Source of the DNA: Alteromonas sp. KUL42
GTDB taxonomy: Bacteria > Pseudomonadota > Gammaproteobacteria > Enterobacterales > Alteromonadaceae
Length of the DNA stretch: 64,000 nt
Reading direction: 5' to 3'
Assembly (NCBI RefSeq): GCF_006538325.1
Contig: NZ_BJKK01000014.1
Span: 52,578-116,577, forward strand
The position numbers and the translations under genes were made by a program. Position 1 is the first letter of the stretch; each line of letters opens with the position of its first letter. Of the stretch, positions 36,184 to 45,995 are shown in pieces. The notes below the pieces were generated by a model, which was not told the origin of the DNA, searched no databases, and saw nothing but the letters and a program-made list of their open reading frames with translations.

Positions 36184-36751
36184 CTTCATACCCCATAAAA
36201 TCTTTTAATAACTGTTTAGCCCGAAAAAACTGTGCTTTACTCGACCCTACTGCCATATTCAACATAGTGGCGACTTCTTCGTGCCTATACCCTTCTAGTG
36301 CGTGTAGAACGAACACCATACGTGCTCGCTCGGGTAGTCGAACAATTAAGCCCTCTAAATCAATATCGGTACTATTCGATTCAGCGGCCATTTCATAAAT
36401 ACCACTTGCTTCTAAGTTGAACATCCGCTGTACCCATCCCTTTTGCTTGCGCATATACGAGATAGTGATGTTAGCTGTCACGCTGTGTAGCCACGTCGAA
36501 AACAGACTTTGACCGTCAAAATTGTCGAGCTTTTTCCACACTTGAATAAAGACCTCTTGAGAGGCGTCTTCAGCCATACCTTTTTCACCTGTAAGCCGAT
36601 AACACAAAGCGTACACACGAGCGATATGCATTTCATACAGCGAGTGAAATGCTTGCTTATTGCCCCGTTTCGCAGACGAAATTAACGCCTCTTCGCTTTG
36701 GTTACCAAACACCACATCGGCGTGAACTACACGTTGTTGGGTGTGTTCCAT
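36176..36751 (-). CDS. ECF RNA polymerase sigma factor
   Basis: 191 residues. Region 2 (about 25-95) contains AFHSLYEMHIARVYALCYRL and DASQEVFIQVWKKL with the -10-recognition helix; region 4 (about 130-185) includes LPERARMVFVLHALEGYRHEEVATML, the helix-turn-helix for the -35 box. It lacks regions 1 and 3, as ECF factors do. It is the first gene of a three-gene unit with an anti-sigma factor (8-base overlap) and a DUF4097 protein, so its control is by the membrane anti-sigma protein. Confidence 0.9.
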   Translation of the reverse strand: MEHTQQRVVHADVVFGNQSEEALISSAKRGNKQAFHSLYEMHIARVYALCYRLTGEKGMAEDASQEVFIQVWKKLDNFDGQSLFSTWLHSVTANITISYMRKQKGWVQRMFNLEASGIYEMAAESNSTDIDLEGLIVRLPERARMVFVLHALEGYRHEEVATMLNMAVGSSKAQFFRAKQLLKDFMGYEDE

Positions 36752-36873
36752 CGTATTCTCTTAAAGTTATGAACTTATGTGCTTTTTTATTGCAGCACTT
36801 GTTTGTGTTATAGAGTTAGTCGTACCCTATAGGAGAAAGGTTTAAATGCACAAAATATTTTTTTGGAGAAACC

Positions 36874-37512
36874 ATGTCACCAACCTTTAAAGTAAGTGGG
36901 TTATTTGCCGGCAAGCCTCAACCAATGGGCCCTAGAGGTGCACCAAGCAGTATTGTAAAAAGTGCGATAAATGCATTAACCGTGCATATTGATGGTACCG
37001 ATGAAGATGAACAAGCAAATAAAAAGCTTCATGGCGGACCGGAAAAAGTCCTACATCAGTTTTGCCCTACGAACTATCTCACACTGGCGAAACACTTCCC
37101 AGAAGGTAACTTCGAAATAGGAAGTATTGGAGAAAACATCAGTGTAGAAGGCATGGATGATGCTACTGTCTATATTGGTGATATTTGGCAATTTGGTGAA
37201 GTGGAACTACAAGTCAGTGCCCCAAGAGCTCCATGTATTAAAATCTCTCAGCGTTTCGACATACCTAATTTAGATCGCTTCGTAGGTGAGCGCGGCATTA
37301 CAGGTTGGTACTACCGGGTAATCAAAACAGGCGTAATTCACCTTGGCGATACGGTTACATTACTTAGCCGCGAAGACGACACCACGGACGTACACACGCT
37401 AATGCAATGTGCCCACAACAAGACAGATAAAGCCTTAGCGGCAAAGCTCGCAGCATTAGACACGCTTGATGATGAATGGCGTTTAAAGTGCGAAAAAATT
37501 ACGAACAAATAG
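36874..37512 (+). CDS. MOSC domain protein, YiiM-like
   Basis: 212 residues. The MOSC core (about 40-165) shows KKLHGGPEKVLHQF, SIGENISVEGMDDATVYIGDIWQFGEVELQVSAPRAPC, where the final Cys is the predicted molybdenum-cofactor ligand, and GITGWYYRVIKTG. E. coli YiiM reduces N-hydroxylated bases such as 6-hydroxylaminopurine; the same function is likely. GGAG upstream supports the ATG. Monocistronic, divergent from the sigma operon. Confidence 0.88.
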   Translation: MSPTFKVSGLFAGKPQPMGPRGAPSSIVKSAINALTVHIDGTDEDEQANKKLHGGPEKVLHQFCPTNYLTLAKHFPEGNFEIGSIGENISVEGMDDATVYIGDIWQFGEVELQVSAPRAPCIKISQRFDIPNLDRFVGERGITGWYYRVIKTGVIHLGDTVTLLSREDDTTDVHTLMQCAHNKTDKALAAKLAALDTLDDEWRLKCEKITNK

Positions 37513-37848
37513 CCTTGCCATACCCTAGGGGGCGTGTATCTTTGTTTTTTGTGTTGGCGGTCAAAATTGTCCATCGCAAGGTGTTACTGACGCAATTTGG
37601 TTGCCCAAATAAGCCAGTTACAACAAAGTGGGGGCAATTAAATGCCCTATCAGCGTGTATATTGTTTTTATCTTAATTAGAAACTACTATTTGATGTAAA
37701 ACTGACTACCTTGTTAGTGTTTTATTAAACTTACATCAGTTTCAAGTAGACCCCTTACACGCAAGCAAGACGTTACAAAGTAATATAAGAATGTGTATTT
37801 GCGGCACTTTGTCCGAGGCTGGTAATTGAAGAGTGACTAACGCTTTAT
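37513..37848. other. Intergenic region, MOSC gene to GGDEF/EAL gene
   Basis: 336 bp without a convincing gene. A small hairpin (GGGCA / TGCCC, 37632-37647) lies within it. The rest is AT-rich and presumably holds the promoter of the downstream signalling gene. An open frame over 37476-37676 has no family features. Confidence 0.5.
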
Positions 37849-40125
37849 ATGGCATTTTTGAAGAAGAATATCTGGCTCGGCTTTCAATTGGTTGCCGCTA
37901 TATGGTTATCGCTTTTCCTTGTCGCCACCTATTTATCCTACAACAACGTTTATGGCGACGTTGAAAACCAATTGAAAAGCCTAACTAAAACTAATGCTAA
38001 TTCAATTAAAGCGGTACTCCAAAAATATGAAGTCGCACTCGACTTACTGTCTGTTGAAATGGCGCACTATGATTACACGATAACCAATACACCAATTACT
38101 AATTTAATAGACTCTATCATGACCATAGATGACTCTTTGTTAGCTATCGGTATTTTTGACGTGAATGGCGCGCCTCTTCTTTCAAACTCATCCACGCCAT
38201 TAGAAGAGGGATTTAATCTACTTAAAATCTCATTTACTAGGGCGACATTCTTACACACACTTCAGGTTCAAGAGCCCGTTATAGGTAGGACCTATTTCGT
38301 TCAGTCACTTCAGAAGTTTGTGATCCCTATTCGCAAAGCTGTTCGCAACGAAAATGGAGAAGTGGTCTTTGTGCTTACCCTAGCTTTAGATATGCACAAA
38401 GAATTTAATTTCCTGTCGTCTAACAATGAAGATATTGAGATTTACGACACGTATATTTTTAGAGATTTTGATAGATTTTTTATGCTGGCCCCAGTAGCAA
38501 AAATATACGACAAAGAGAGCTACCAAGTGCCAATATCGGAAAAATCTGTCAAGCAAGGGCTTAGTGCTCTTCTTAGTCAATTACCGTTTACGTTAGAAGA
38601 AATAAAAGAGAAAGAGTTGGTTATCACCCACCAGTCGCAAACACCTCAAGGCTATGGGCTTGTAGCAAGTACCTACTTTAAGGATTATCAACTGTGGTTG
38701 AGTACCAATGTAAGCTTGGATACGGTTAAAGCAATATTTTTCAAGAAAGTGCTTTTTTTAGTCACCCTGTTCTTTACTTCGCTGGGGATTATCTTCGCAC
38801 TATTTAAAAAAATAGCCGATGCAGAAGAAAAAAAGCAAACCGCATTAAGCTTCCAAGCCACTCACGATTTTTTAACCAATATTCACAACCGCTTCTTTTT
38901 GAAGGAGCAAGAATCGCATATTAATCAATCCACAAATCCCTATGTGGTTTTTTTAATTAACTTAGACCGATTCAAGAGTATTAACGAAAAATTTGGGCAC
39001 GACATTGGTGATCGCGTTCTGTGTGAAATTTCAACGAGGCTAACTAACTACAAGTCACCTAATGACATACTAGTTCGTTATGGAAGCGATGAATTTCTAA
39101 TAGTGAGTTACTCCGCTGCTGTTGCTAATTTAAACGAAACATGCGCAGCGCTTTCTAAAGTCATTAAGCAACCCTTCCCATGGAAAGATATTCAATTTGA
39201 AATCACCACCAGCGTTGGTATATCTAGCTATCCACAAGACGGTAATAGCCTAAATGATATTATTTCTAACGCAGACCTTGCCTTGCATGAGGCGAAGAAA
39301 TGCAGAGATTCGCACGTCGTTTACACCAACACGTTAAAAGAACAGTTGGCGTTTAGATTACAAGTGGAGCAAGAACTAAAAACAGCGCTAGTAAACAACG
39401 AGTTGTATATGGTTTATCAGCCTCAAATAAAATACGACGGACAGCTTCACGGTGTAGAAGCACTCATTCGCTGGGACAACAAATCACTCGGTAGTATTCC
39501 ACCTTTCAAGTTTATTCCCATCGCAGAGTCACTGGGTATTATGCCAAGTTTAGGGCTATTTATTTTGAGGGAATCCATTAGGCAAATTGTCGAACTTTGT
39601 CAAAAGACACACAAGAATATAAATCTTTCGGTCAATATCTCTGTATCGCAATTTATGCAGCCCGATTTCTATTATCACGTGAAAAACGCGCTAAGTGAAT
39701 TTGGTTTCTCGCCTAGTCACTTGGTTTTAGAAATAACGGAAAGCATGTTCATTGAAGATGTTCAAAAGATAATTCGCGTGATTGATAAACTAAAGACCCT
39801 TGGCGTCAAAATTTCCCTTGATGACTTTGGTACTGGCTACTCGTCACTAAGCTCATTAAAAGAACTCGCCATTGATGAACTAAAAATAGACAAGAGTTTT
39901 GTGGACGACATAGGGTTTGATGAGGATGCTCGCTCTATGATCAAAGGTATATTGACCATATCTGAGAACTTAAATATTGAAACCGTTGCCGAAGGTATTG
40001 AGAACATTGAACAGCTTGCTCTTTTAAAAGCAATGAACTGTTCGATTTATCAAGGCTATTACTTTTCAAAGCCGCTTAAGATAGATGCGCTTTATTCGTT
40101 TTTAGATAACGTTCAAGTTCACTAG
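37849..40125 (+). CDS. Membrane GGDEF/EAL protein with periplasmic sensor domain, probable c-di-GMP phosphodiesterase
   Basis: 758 residues: TM1 (about 9-29), a periplasmic Cache-like sensor (about 30-298), TM2 (about 301-320), GGDEF domain (about 335-495) and EAL domain (about 510-755). The GGDEF signature is RYGSDEF, with Ser for the second Gly, so diguanylate cyclase activity is doubtful. The EAL side looks intact: EALIRW, NISVSQF, EITES, the metal-binding DDFGTGYSS and TVAEGIEN. The expected net activity is cleavage of c-di-GMP, possibly tuned by GTP binding to the altered GGDEF domain. The ligand sensed is unknown. The gene stands alone. Confidence 0.9.
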   Translation: MAFLKKNIWLGFQLVAAIWLSLFLVATYLSYNNVYGDVENQLKSLTKTNANSIKAVLQKYEVALDLLSVEMAHYDYTITNTPITNLIDSIMTIDDSLLAIGIFDVNGAPLLSNSSTPLEEGFNLLKISFTRATFLHTLQVQEPVIGRTYFVQSLQKFVIPIRKAVRNENGEVVFVLTLALDMHKEFNFLSSNNEDIEIYDTYIFRDFDRFFMLAPVAKIYDKESYQVPISEKSVKQGLSALLSQLPFTLEEIKEKELVITHQSQTPQGYGLVASTYFKDYQLWLSTNVSLDTVKAIFFKKVLFLVTLFFTSLGIIFALFKKIADAEEKKQTALSFQATHDFLTNIHNRFFLKEQESHINQSTNPYVVFLINLDRFKSINEKFGHDIGDRVLCEISTRLTNYKSPNDILVRYGSDEFLIVSYSAAVANLNETCAALSKVIKQPFPWKDIQFEITTSVGISSYPQDGNSLNDIISNADLALHEAKKCRDSHVVYTNTLKEQLAFRLQVEQELKTALVNNELYMVYQPQIKYDGQLHGVEALIRWDNKSLGSIPPFKFIPIAESLGIMPSLGLFILRESIRQIVELCQKTHKNINLSVNISVSQFMQPDFYYHVKNALSEFGFSPSHLVLEITESMFIEDVQKIIRVIDKLKTLGVKISLDDFGTGYSSLSSLKELAIDELKIDKSFVDDIGFDEDARSMIKGILTISENLNIETVAEGIENIEQLALLKAMNCSIYQGYYFSKPLKIDALYSFLDNVQVH

Positions 40126-40215
40126 CTAGCTATTTAACTCAGATGATTCAAATCATTCACAAGGCACACATTTCTCTTTTTGCTAACAAGAGAGCGTACT
40201 GAAACACAGCGTATT

Positions 40216-41379
40216 TTAAAACGACACTGAGTCTCCTTCATTTAGCACATACCACGGAATGGGCGTATTGAGTTTATCTTTCATATGTAATAAACGAAAC
40301 AATGCTGAGTGAGACGTTTTATCGCCCATACGCCAACTCGAATTTCCATAACCCCATGGTATTACTACACCACATTGTAAGTCCTCTGCGGCAGTAATAG
40401 CGTCCTCAGGTGTAGTATGTACTTTGCGGTAAAATTTAGGTGACTCCTCACTAAAATAAGAAGCAATGGGTAACAAACACACATCAATATCGCCAAACCT
40501 TTCATGAATGTCTTTAAAGTGAGGGGAGTACCCCGTATCACCGGCGAAAAACAAGGTTTTTCCATTGTTTTCTAACACCCAACCGCCCCACAAGGTGGCA
40601 TTGTTATCTTCATGAATAAAGGGCACCAAAATACGATTACTGAAATGATGAGCAGGAACAAAGTGCGCGGTTGTCTGACTGACTTTTTGTGAGGCGTACC
40701 AAGCCATTTCCTTAATAGTAAACCCACCTTTGGGGAAATGCTCAGCAAAACCTAATGGCACCAAGTACGTCGGTGTATTACCAAGCTCGCCAATATCATC
40801 TTTGTTAAAGTGGTCATAGTGAATATGCGAGTAAAGTACTGCATCGGTTTGCGCTTTTTTCTCGTGACTTAAAGGCACTGCAGGATTGCGATTAAACCCT
40901 TCCGCAAGCCTGAAAGCCCAGTTTACAGGCCAATCAAATTGCTCAAATACAGGGTCGATTAAAAACTGCTCGCCGCTTGGCGTATCAATGACGAAGCTTG
41001 CATGACCAAGCCATGTAACCGTATAGCCAGTATCAAGACTAACCTTAGGATGCTCCCCGTTATACAAACAACTTTGCATTTCTTCTTTGCAAGAAATTAT
41101 AGGATTAGCTGGGTAACAGTCGTCTTCGCATGTAACTGGGTAGTCATCGAACTCACCATAGATATTGGTGAATCTGTCTTCATACCCTTCTACATCGGCA
41201 TAGTTGATGACTGAGTCATCATGTATCACTTTCTCTACGTGGTTTTGACTCGCACAGCCTAATAGCGCACTTACCAATACTGTGAGCGCGCCCTTCTTTA
41301 CCAACTTCACCACCTTTACTATCTTTACCGATTGCCACGCTTGCGTGAGAGTAAGTCGACGATTTGCCATTAGTTGCAT
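40216..41379 (-). CDS. Metallo-beta-lactamase-fold lipoprotein, RomA/NAPE-PLD-like
   Basis: 387 residues. A long basic N-terminus leads to a lipobox (SALLGC, Cys42), so it should be membrane-anchored outside the cytoplasm. The metallo-hydrolase domain (about 115-385) has TVTWLGHASFVIDTPSG, the metal motif SHIHYDHFN, FAGDTGYSPH and the late metal His near VVIPWGYGNSSW. The pattern is that of the N-acylphosphatidylethanolamine phospholipase D / RomA-like branch. Substrate unknown; a phospholipid is a reasonable guess. It is separate from the RND pair that follows on the same strand at 41467 upstream. Confidence 0.85.
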   Translation of the reverse strand: MQLMANRRLTLTQAWQSVKIVKVVKLVKKGALTVLVSALLGCASQNHVEKVIHDDSVINYADVEGYEDRFTNIYGEFDDYPVTCEDDCYPANPIISCKEEMQSCLYNGEHPKVSLDTGYTVTWLGHASFVIDTPSGEQFLIDPVFEQFDWPVNWAFRLAEGFNRNPAVPLSHEKKAQTDAVLYSHIHYDHFNKDDIGELGNTPTYLVPLGFAEHFPKGGFTIKEMAWYASQKVSQTTAHFVPAHHFSNRILVPFIHEDNNATLWGGWVLENNGKTLFFAGDTGYSPHFKDIHERFGDIDVCLLPIASYFSEESPKFYRKVHTTPEDAITAAEDLQCGVVIPWGYGNSSWRMGDKTSHSALFRLLHMKDKLNTPIPWYVLNEGDSVSF

Positions 41380-41466
41380 TGCAAAATCTTCCTGATAAAC
41401 GTCATCTAAAAGGTCGCACTTTACCCAATTTAAAAAACTATTACTTCGAATAAGCGTAAGGAAATA

Positions 41467-42552
41467 TTAATTTTTCGCCGTTAACGTGTCTGTTGATTCT
41501 TCAAAGCGCACTTTCTGACCTTCTCGTAACCGCTCAGCACCGCGAACTACCACGTATTGAGCGGGATTAACCTCTCCAAAAACCTCAATTCTATCGCCTA
41601 TGCCAACGCCGGTTCTCACTTTCACTTGTTGCGCTTCATTATTTTCATTGAGTTGATAAATATAGGTGCCCGACTTACGCAGAACCAATGCATCACGATG
41701 AATGGTTAAGCCCTCGTGGGTGTCGCTACTTGGAATAGCTACACGTACCGCGCTACCAATGGGAAAGTCGCCTTGATTCATAGCAATACGCAACTCCATC
41801 ATTCTGGAGTTTTGATTACCCACAGGTACGATAGCCCGAATGACTTCTTCTACTTGATTGAGTTTACCTTGCACATTAACCGTCATACCACTTTGAATAT
41901 ATGGCAAAACAGAAAGCGGGGCACGAACTTGTACTTCGACATTCTCAGGATTAACCACGCGCAATAACGTTTGGCCAATCGCTGTATATTCGCCTGGCGA
42001 CTGCAAGCGTTCGACCACAAGTGCCGTAAACGGTGCCGTTACATTACTTTGGGCAATTTGATATGCAGTGAACTCCAAGTCTAACTTCGCTTGTGCAAGC
42101 TCTTGCTTAGCGTTTTCCAAATCTGCTTCTACCGCTTCAAGTTCACCGCGAGAGGTATTGTTACTCGCTTGCAGGTCTTTGTAACGGGCAAGACGTTTTT
42201 CAAATAAAGTAACCTGCGATTCCCACTTCGCGATATTTGATTTATTTTGACCAAGCGTAATCGTAAGTCGCGTATCATCAACTGCAACTAGCGGCTTACC
42301 TGCTTCAACCACATCACCGACTTCAGCCATCCAAGTAATGCGCCCGTTAACTTCTGATGCTAGGTTCGCGTCAGTTTGAGACAACACCGTACCAGGCACC
42401 CAAGTAAGTTGTGATATTGCTTGCTCTCTCGCTTCATCAACCTGAACAAGTACAGGTGGCGGTGTATTCTCTTGGGCCAGTGCAACACCAGATGACGCTA
42501 CAGCAACCCAAGCACAAGCGCTGATAAGTGAAGTTTTCATTAATGCTTTCAT
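41467..42552 (-). CDS. RND efflux periplasmic adaptor (membrane fusion protein)
   Basis: 361 residues with a signal peptide (about 1-26, cleaved after ALA). The lipoyl halves lie at NGRITWMAEVGDVVEAGKPLVAV and VTAPFTALVVERLQSPGEY, with a helical hairpin between them (LQASNNTSRGELEAVEADL), followed by the beta-barrel and membrane-proximal domains. It bridges the inner-membrane pump to an outer-membrane channel. It lies 11 bp after the pump gene on the same strand, so both are in one operon; no outer-membrane channel or regulator is encoded next to them. Confidence 0.92.
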   Translation of the reverse strand: MKALMKTSLISACAWVAVASSGVALAQENTPPPVLVQVDEAREQAISQLTWVPGTVLSQTDANLASEVNGRITWMAEVGDVVEAGKPLVAVDDTRLTITLGQNKSNIAKWESQVTLFEKRLARYKDLQASNNTSRGELEAVEADLENAKQELAQAKLDLEFTAYQIAQSNVTAPFTALVVERLQSPGEYTAIGQTLLRVVNPENVEVQVRAPLSVLPYIQSGMTVNVQGKLNQVEEVIRAIVPVGNQNSRMMELRIAMNQGDFPIGSAVRVAIPSSDTHEGLTIHRDALVLRKSGTYIYQLNENNEAQQVKVRTGVGIGDRIEVFGEVNPAQYVVVRGAERLREGQKVRFEESTDTLTAKN

Positions 42553-42563
42553 TTTTCTAGTCC

Positions 42564-45500
42564 TTATAAGTGGTCACTGTGTTTGTCTAATTTTGCCGAT
42601 TGCGGCGTCAGTCCACCTACGTGGTGATTCTTTATTTCAACTGTCTTTTTCGTTGCCGTCATGCGCAGTAATGTGGGTAACAATAGCAGCGTGAAAATGG
42701 TGCTTACCGTCATACCACCTACGATTACCGCAGCTAACCCGCGATATATAACACTTCCTGCACCAGGCATGAGTAAAAGGGGCAACATGCCAAAAATAGA
42801 TGTAAGTGTACTCATGAAGATTGGACGAAGACGCAGTTGAATCGCTTGTTCAACGGCTTCATCTCGCGTGAGGCCATCTTGTTCACCCAGTCGAGTTTGG
42901 TGAACAAGCAAGATGGCATTATTCACTACCAAACCAAGTAAAATGATGAAGCCAATCATGGTGAGTAAATCCATAGGCTGGAAGGTGAAAACATTCATTA
43001 TGCGAATGGCAAGCACCCCACCCACTGTGGCAAGCGGAATAGATAGAACAACTAAGACACTGTCTTTCAATGATTTAAAAAGCCCAGCCATAAGAAGAAG
43101 TAGCAAGACCATGGCGAATAGGAAATTATCCGTCATTGAAGAAATTGCACCTTTAAGGCTACCTGCACTCCCGCCATAGGCAATAGAGCCATCCGTCGGC
43201 ATCATTGCCATTATGGCGGGTTCCACCTCAGCTTGGATCACCTTCATCGTCTCTTCAAGGCTCATGCCTTCAGGCGGATTTACATTCAATGTAAGTGTAC
43301 GGCGACCGTCTATACGTTGAATACGACTGGGCCCTACTGCCCGTTGAATATCAACCAGCTCGTTTAGTTGAACAACTTCGCCAACTGGGGTCATGATAGG
43401 CGTACTCCCTAAATCTTCAGGCGTTAGCCAAGGCTCTGAGCGGAATATAATATTCATACGCTTTACGCCATCGAAGTACTCGCCAACATACATTCCATCG
43501 CCCATTGCACGGACTAAGTTACCCATACCACCGCGATTGAGCCCAACTTCCATCATGCGACTGTCATTAGGAGAAAAACGCAATTCTGGTTCAGATTGTT
43601 CTAGCGGTGGATTAGAGCGTGCATTTGCGTTGGGAAATACCTCACGTAACTTATCTAAACCTGCTTGAGCAGCTACACCAAGCATGTCTTGATCTACACC
43701 TTGAAGGTGAATATTGATGGAGCGCCCATTGCCAAACCCACCGAATAAATTACCTTGCTGTGCAAACGCTTGAGTATCAGGAAGGTCCTTGAGGATTTCG
43801 TCGCGAACGATCGCTTCGAGCTCTTTTACTTTAGATTGGTCTTTTGCCCGCACACCTAAGGTACCGCCGTTCGGCCAAGTGATAATGTAGTAGTTTTTCA
43901 ATGCGGGCTGCTTTTCACCATCCATGTAAGGTTTCAAACGTTCCACGATGACTGGGATCACCTCTTCAGAGATAAAGTTTTCACTTGCTCCTGCGGGTAA
44001 CATCAAGAAAGCATCAACGGCATCGCGTTTTACCGGTGGAAGGTAATCCATGGAAGGCATCATCAAAACGCTTCCTGTGATGGGTACACCCATAAGTGTT
44101 AGTACCATCAATACACGACGCAGCGGCGTAGAGGAGAGTTTCATAATTGCTTTGGTAACTTTTGCCCACACCCGTTGCAGACTATCTTCTGGCATTTCAC
44201 CATTGAGATAACGGGCTGCAACAACCGGCAACACCGTTACAGCCACCACTAGTGACATACACACTGCAATAGCTATGGTTAGCGCCAAGTCGGCAAAAAG
44301 CTGACCTTCAACATCCTCCAAGAACATAACGGGTATGAATATGGCAACGGTGGTAGCTGTTGACGCCATCAAAGCACCAAAAACTTCTTTCGTTCCTTTG
44401 TGTGCACTTTCTTCGTCACTACCCACACTTTTGCGAGTACGGACAATGTTTTCGAGTACCACAATGGCGGCATCTAAAACCATACCTACAGCAAACGCCA
44501 ACCCAGCGAGTGAAATGATGTTTAACGAACGTCCCGTTATCTGAAGCACAACAAACGTACTTAGCAGAGAGATAGGAATTGCCAAAGCAACAATAAGCGT
44601 TGCACGTAGCTGGCGCATGAATAGCCACAAGATACCAATTGCTAGTAATACACCAATAAATAGGTTGCTGGTTACCAATTGCACTGCGCGATAAATGAAT
44701 ACTGATGCATCAAAGCTTTGCGCCATCACAAGCTGCCCGGCCGCTAAGTCCTTTTCATTAATTTCAGCGACTTTCGCTTTTACCGCCTCAAGGGTAGCAA
44801 GTACGTTAGCGTTGTTTTGTCTATCGACACGAATAGAAATGGCAGGGTTACCGTTTTGTACACTGTAGTTAGCGCCATCAGCTCGCGTAATTTTAATCTC
44901 AGCGATGTCGTTCAGTGTAATTGGGCTACCATTGCGCCACTCCAATATCATTTCGCCCATCTGGGCGGGCTGATAACGGCCTTCAAAACGCAAGGTGTAG
45001 CGTCTTCGTCCAACATCAACAAAGCCACCAGATATATCATTGGCTCTTCCAAGTTCATTAGCTACTGCGGTTAAATCAATACCGAGCTGGGCGGCCTTGA
45101 ATGGGTCAAATACAATTTGAAATTCTTCAACACCACCCACACCACTTTCCATACGTGCACGGGCTACTCCGGGTATAGACTCTAGTTGCGGCTTAATCAC
45201 ATCAGTGAAATAAGTAACATAAGAGTTAATTTCATTGGGGTTACCCGGTAGACGCTGTAAAAAGAAATAGGTTAATGCAGGGGCATCGCCACCACTGCCC
45301 GCCAGCATAATGTTGGGTGATAGTGCATCCCTTGGTAGCGGTGGTACGCGATTCATGCGGCTTATCACTTCAATCAGTGTTTTTTGCATATCGGTACCAA
45401 GACTAAACTCAAGGTTTATCCACGCATTACCCTGATTTGACCAGGCGCTCATAGATTCAAGACCCGGTATGCCTTGAAGCACTTCTTCTTGAGGCTCAAT

Positions 45501-45689
45501 AATTTCAGATTCAATTTCTTGGGGCGAAGCTGCACGCCAAGACGTCTGAATATTGATGTTCGGTCGTTCAATGTCGGGGAACAGTTGAACAGGTAAATTA
45601 AACAAGCTGTATAACCCAAGAAACACCAATAAGGTGATTCCAATGCCTACCCCAGTTGCGTTTTTTATTGCTGCACGAGTGATATCCAT
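42564..45689 (-). CDS. RND efflux pump, inner-membrane permease
   Basis: 1041 residues in the AcrB/MexB superfamily: first TM at 12-32, a large periplasmic loop (PVQLFPDIERPNINIQTSW ...), TM2-6, a second periplasmic loop, and TM8-12 with GFIILLGLVVNNAILLVHQ. In TM4 the proton-relay pair is GMVLDAAIVVLEN, with only the first of the two aspartates of AcrB, a pattern also found in heavy-metal pumps such as CusA. The N-terminal loop and LPVQLFPDI otherwise resemble drug pumps, so the substrate is open. First gene of an operon with the adaptor. The C-terminus ends in a short polar tail. Confidence 0.92.
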   Translation of the reverse strand: MDITRAAIKNATGVGIGITLLVFLGLYSLFNLPVQLFPDIERPNINIQTSWRAASPQEIESEIIEPQEEVLQGIPGLESMSAWSNQGNAWINLEFSLGTDMQKTLIEVISRMNRVPPLPRDALSPNIMLAGSGGDAPALTYFFLQRLPGNPNEINSYVTYFTDVIKPQLESIPGVARARMESGVGGVEEFQIVFDPFKAAQLGIDLTAVANELGRANDISGGFVDVGRRRYTLRFEGRYQPAQMGEMILEWRNGSPITLNDIAEIKITRADGANYSVQNGNPAISIRVDRQNNANVLATLEAVKAKVAEINEKDLAAGQLVMAQSFDASVFIYRAVQLVTSNLFIGVLLAIGILWLFMRQLRATLIVALAIPISLLSTFVVLQITGRSLNIISLAGLAFAVGMVLDAAIVVLENIVRTRKSVGSDEESAHKGTKEVFGALMASTATTVAIFIPVMFLEDVEGQLFADLALTIAIAVCMSLVVAVTVLPVVAARYLNGEMPEDSLQRVWAKVTKAIMKLSSTPLRRVLMVLTLMGVPITGSVLMMPSMDYLPPVKRDAVDAFLMLPAGASENFISEEVIPVIVERLKPYMDGEKQPALKNYYIITWPNGGTLGVRAKDQSKVKELEAIVRDEILKDLPDTQAFAQQGNLFGGFGNGRSINIHLQGVDQDMLGVAAQAGLDKLREVFPNANARSNPPLEQSEPELRFSPNDSRMMEVGLNRGGMGNLVRAMGDGMYVGEYFDGVKRMNIIFRSEPWLTPEDLGSTPIMTPVGEVVQLNELVDIQRAVGPSRIQRIDGRRTLTLNVNPPEGMSLEETMKVIQAEVEPAIMAMMPTDGSIAYGGSAGSLKGAISSMTDNFLFAMVLLLLLMAGLFKSLKDSVLVVLSIPLATVGGVLAIRIMNVFTFQPMDLLTMIGFIILLGLVVNNAILLVHQTRLGEQDGLTRDEAVEQAIQLRLRPIFMSTLTSIFGMLPLLLMPGAGSVIYRGLAAVIVGGMTVSTIFTLLLLPTLLRMTATKKTVEIKNHHVGGLTPQSAKLDKHSDHL

Positions 45690-45951
45690 AATTCGGTACT
45701 TATGCGTTTTATAGTTCGATGTACTATAGGTCGCACGAATGACAGAAAAAGTTTAAAGCTACGATAAGAAGATTTTTAGCGACTATTAACATTTCATTTA
45801 AATGTTGCTTAACAAACGTTATTTATCGCAGATGAGTGGACTTGGATTATGGGTAATTTGTCGAGATTGGAAATGAATTTTTACATTCTTGATGAACGGA
45901 CTACGGGGCAAATAACAGCAAAAATACATTTCACCACATTGTTTGAGGCAT
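45690..45951. other. Intergenic region between RND operon start and rplI terminator
   Basis: No gene, repeat or clear operator seen. It should contain the promoter of the RND operon, which reads away to the left; no regulator is encoded beside it. Confidence 0.5.
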
Positions 45952-45980
45952 AAAAAAACCGCTCAAAAGAGCGGCTTTTT
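45952..45980 (-). terminator. Terminator of the rpsF-rpsR-rplI operon
   Basis: A perfect stem CCGCTC / GAGCGG with loop AAAA; on the minus strand it is followed by seven T. Located 16 bp past rplI. Confidence 0.9.
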
Positions 45981-45995
45981 CAAAAACGTCAACGC

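Noticed and set aside
37476..37676. 66-residue open frame after the MOSC gene
   Set aside because: Overlaps the MOSC 3' end in another frame, odd composition and no start signal.
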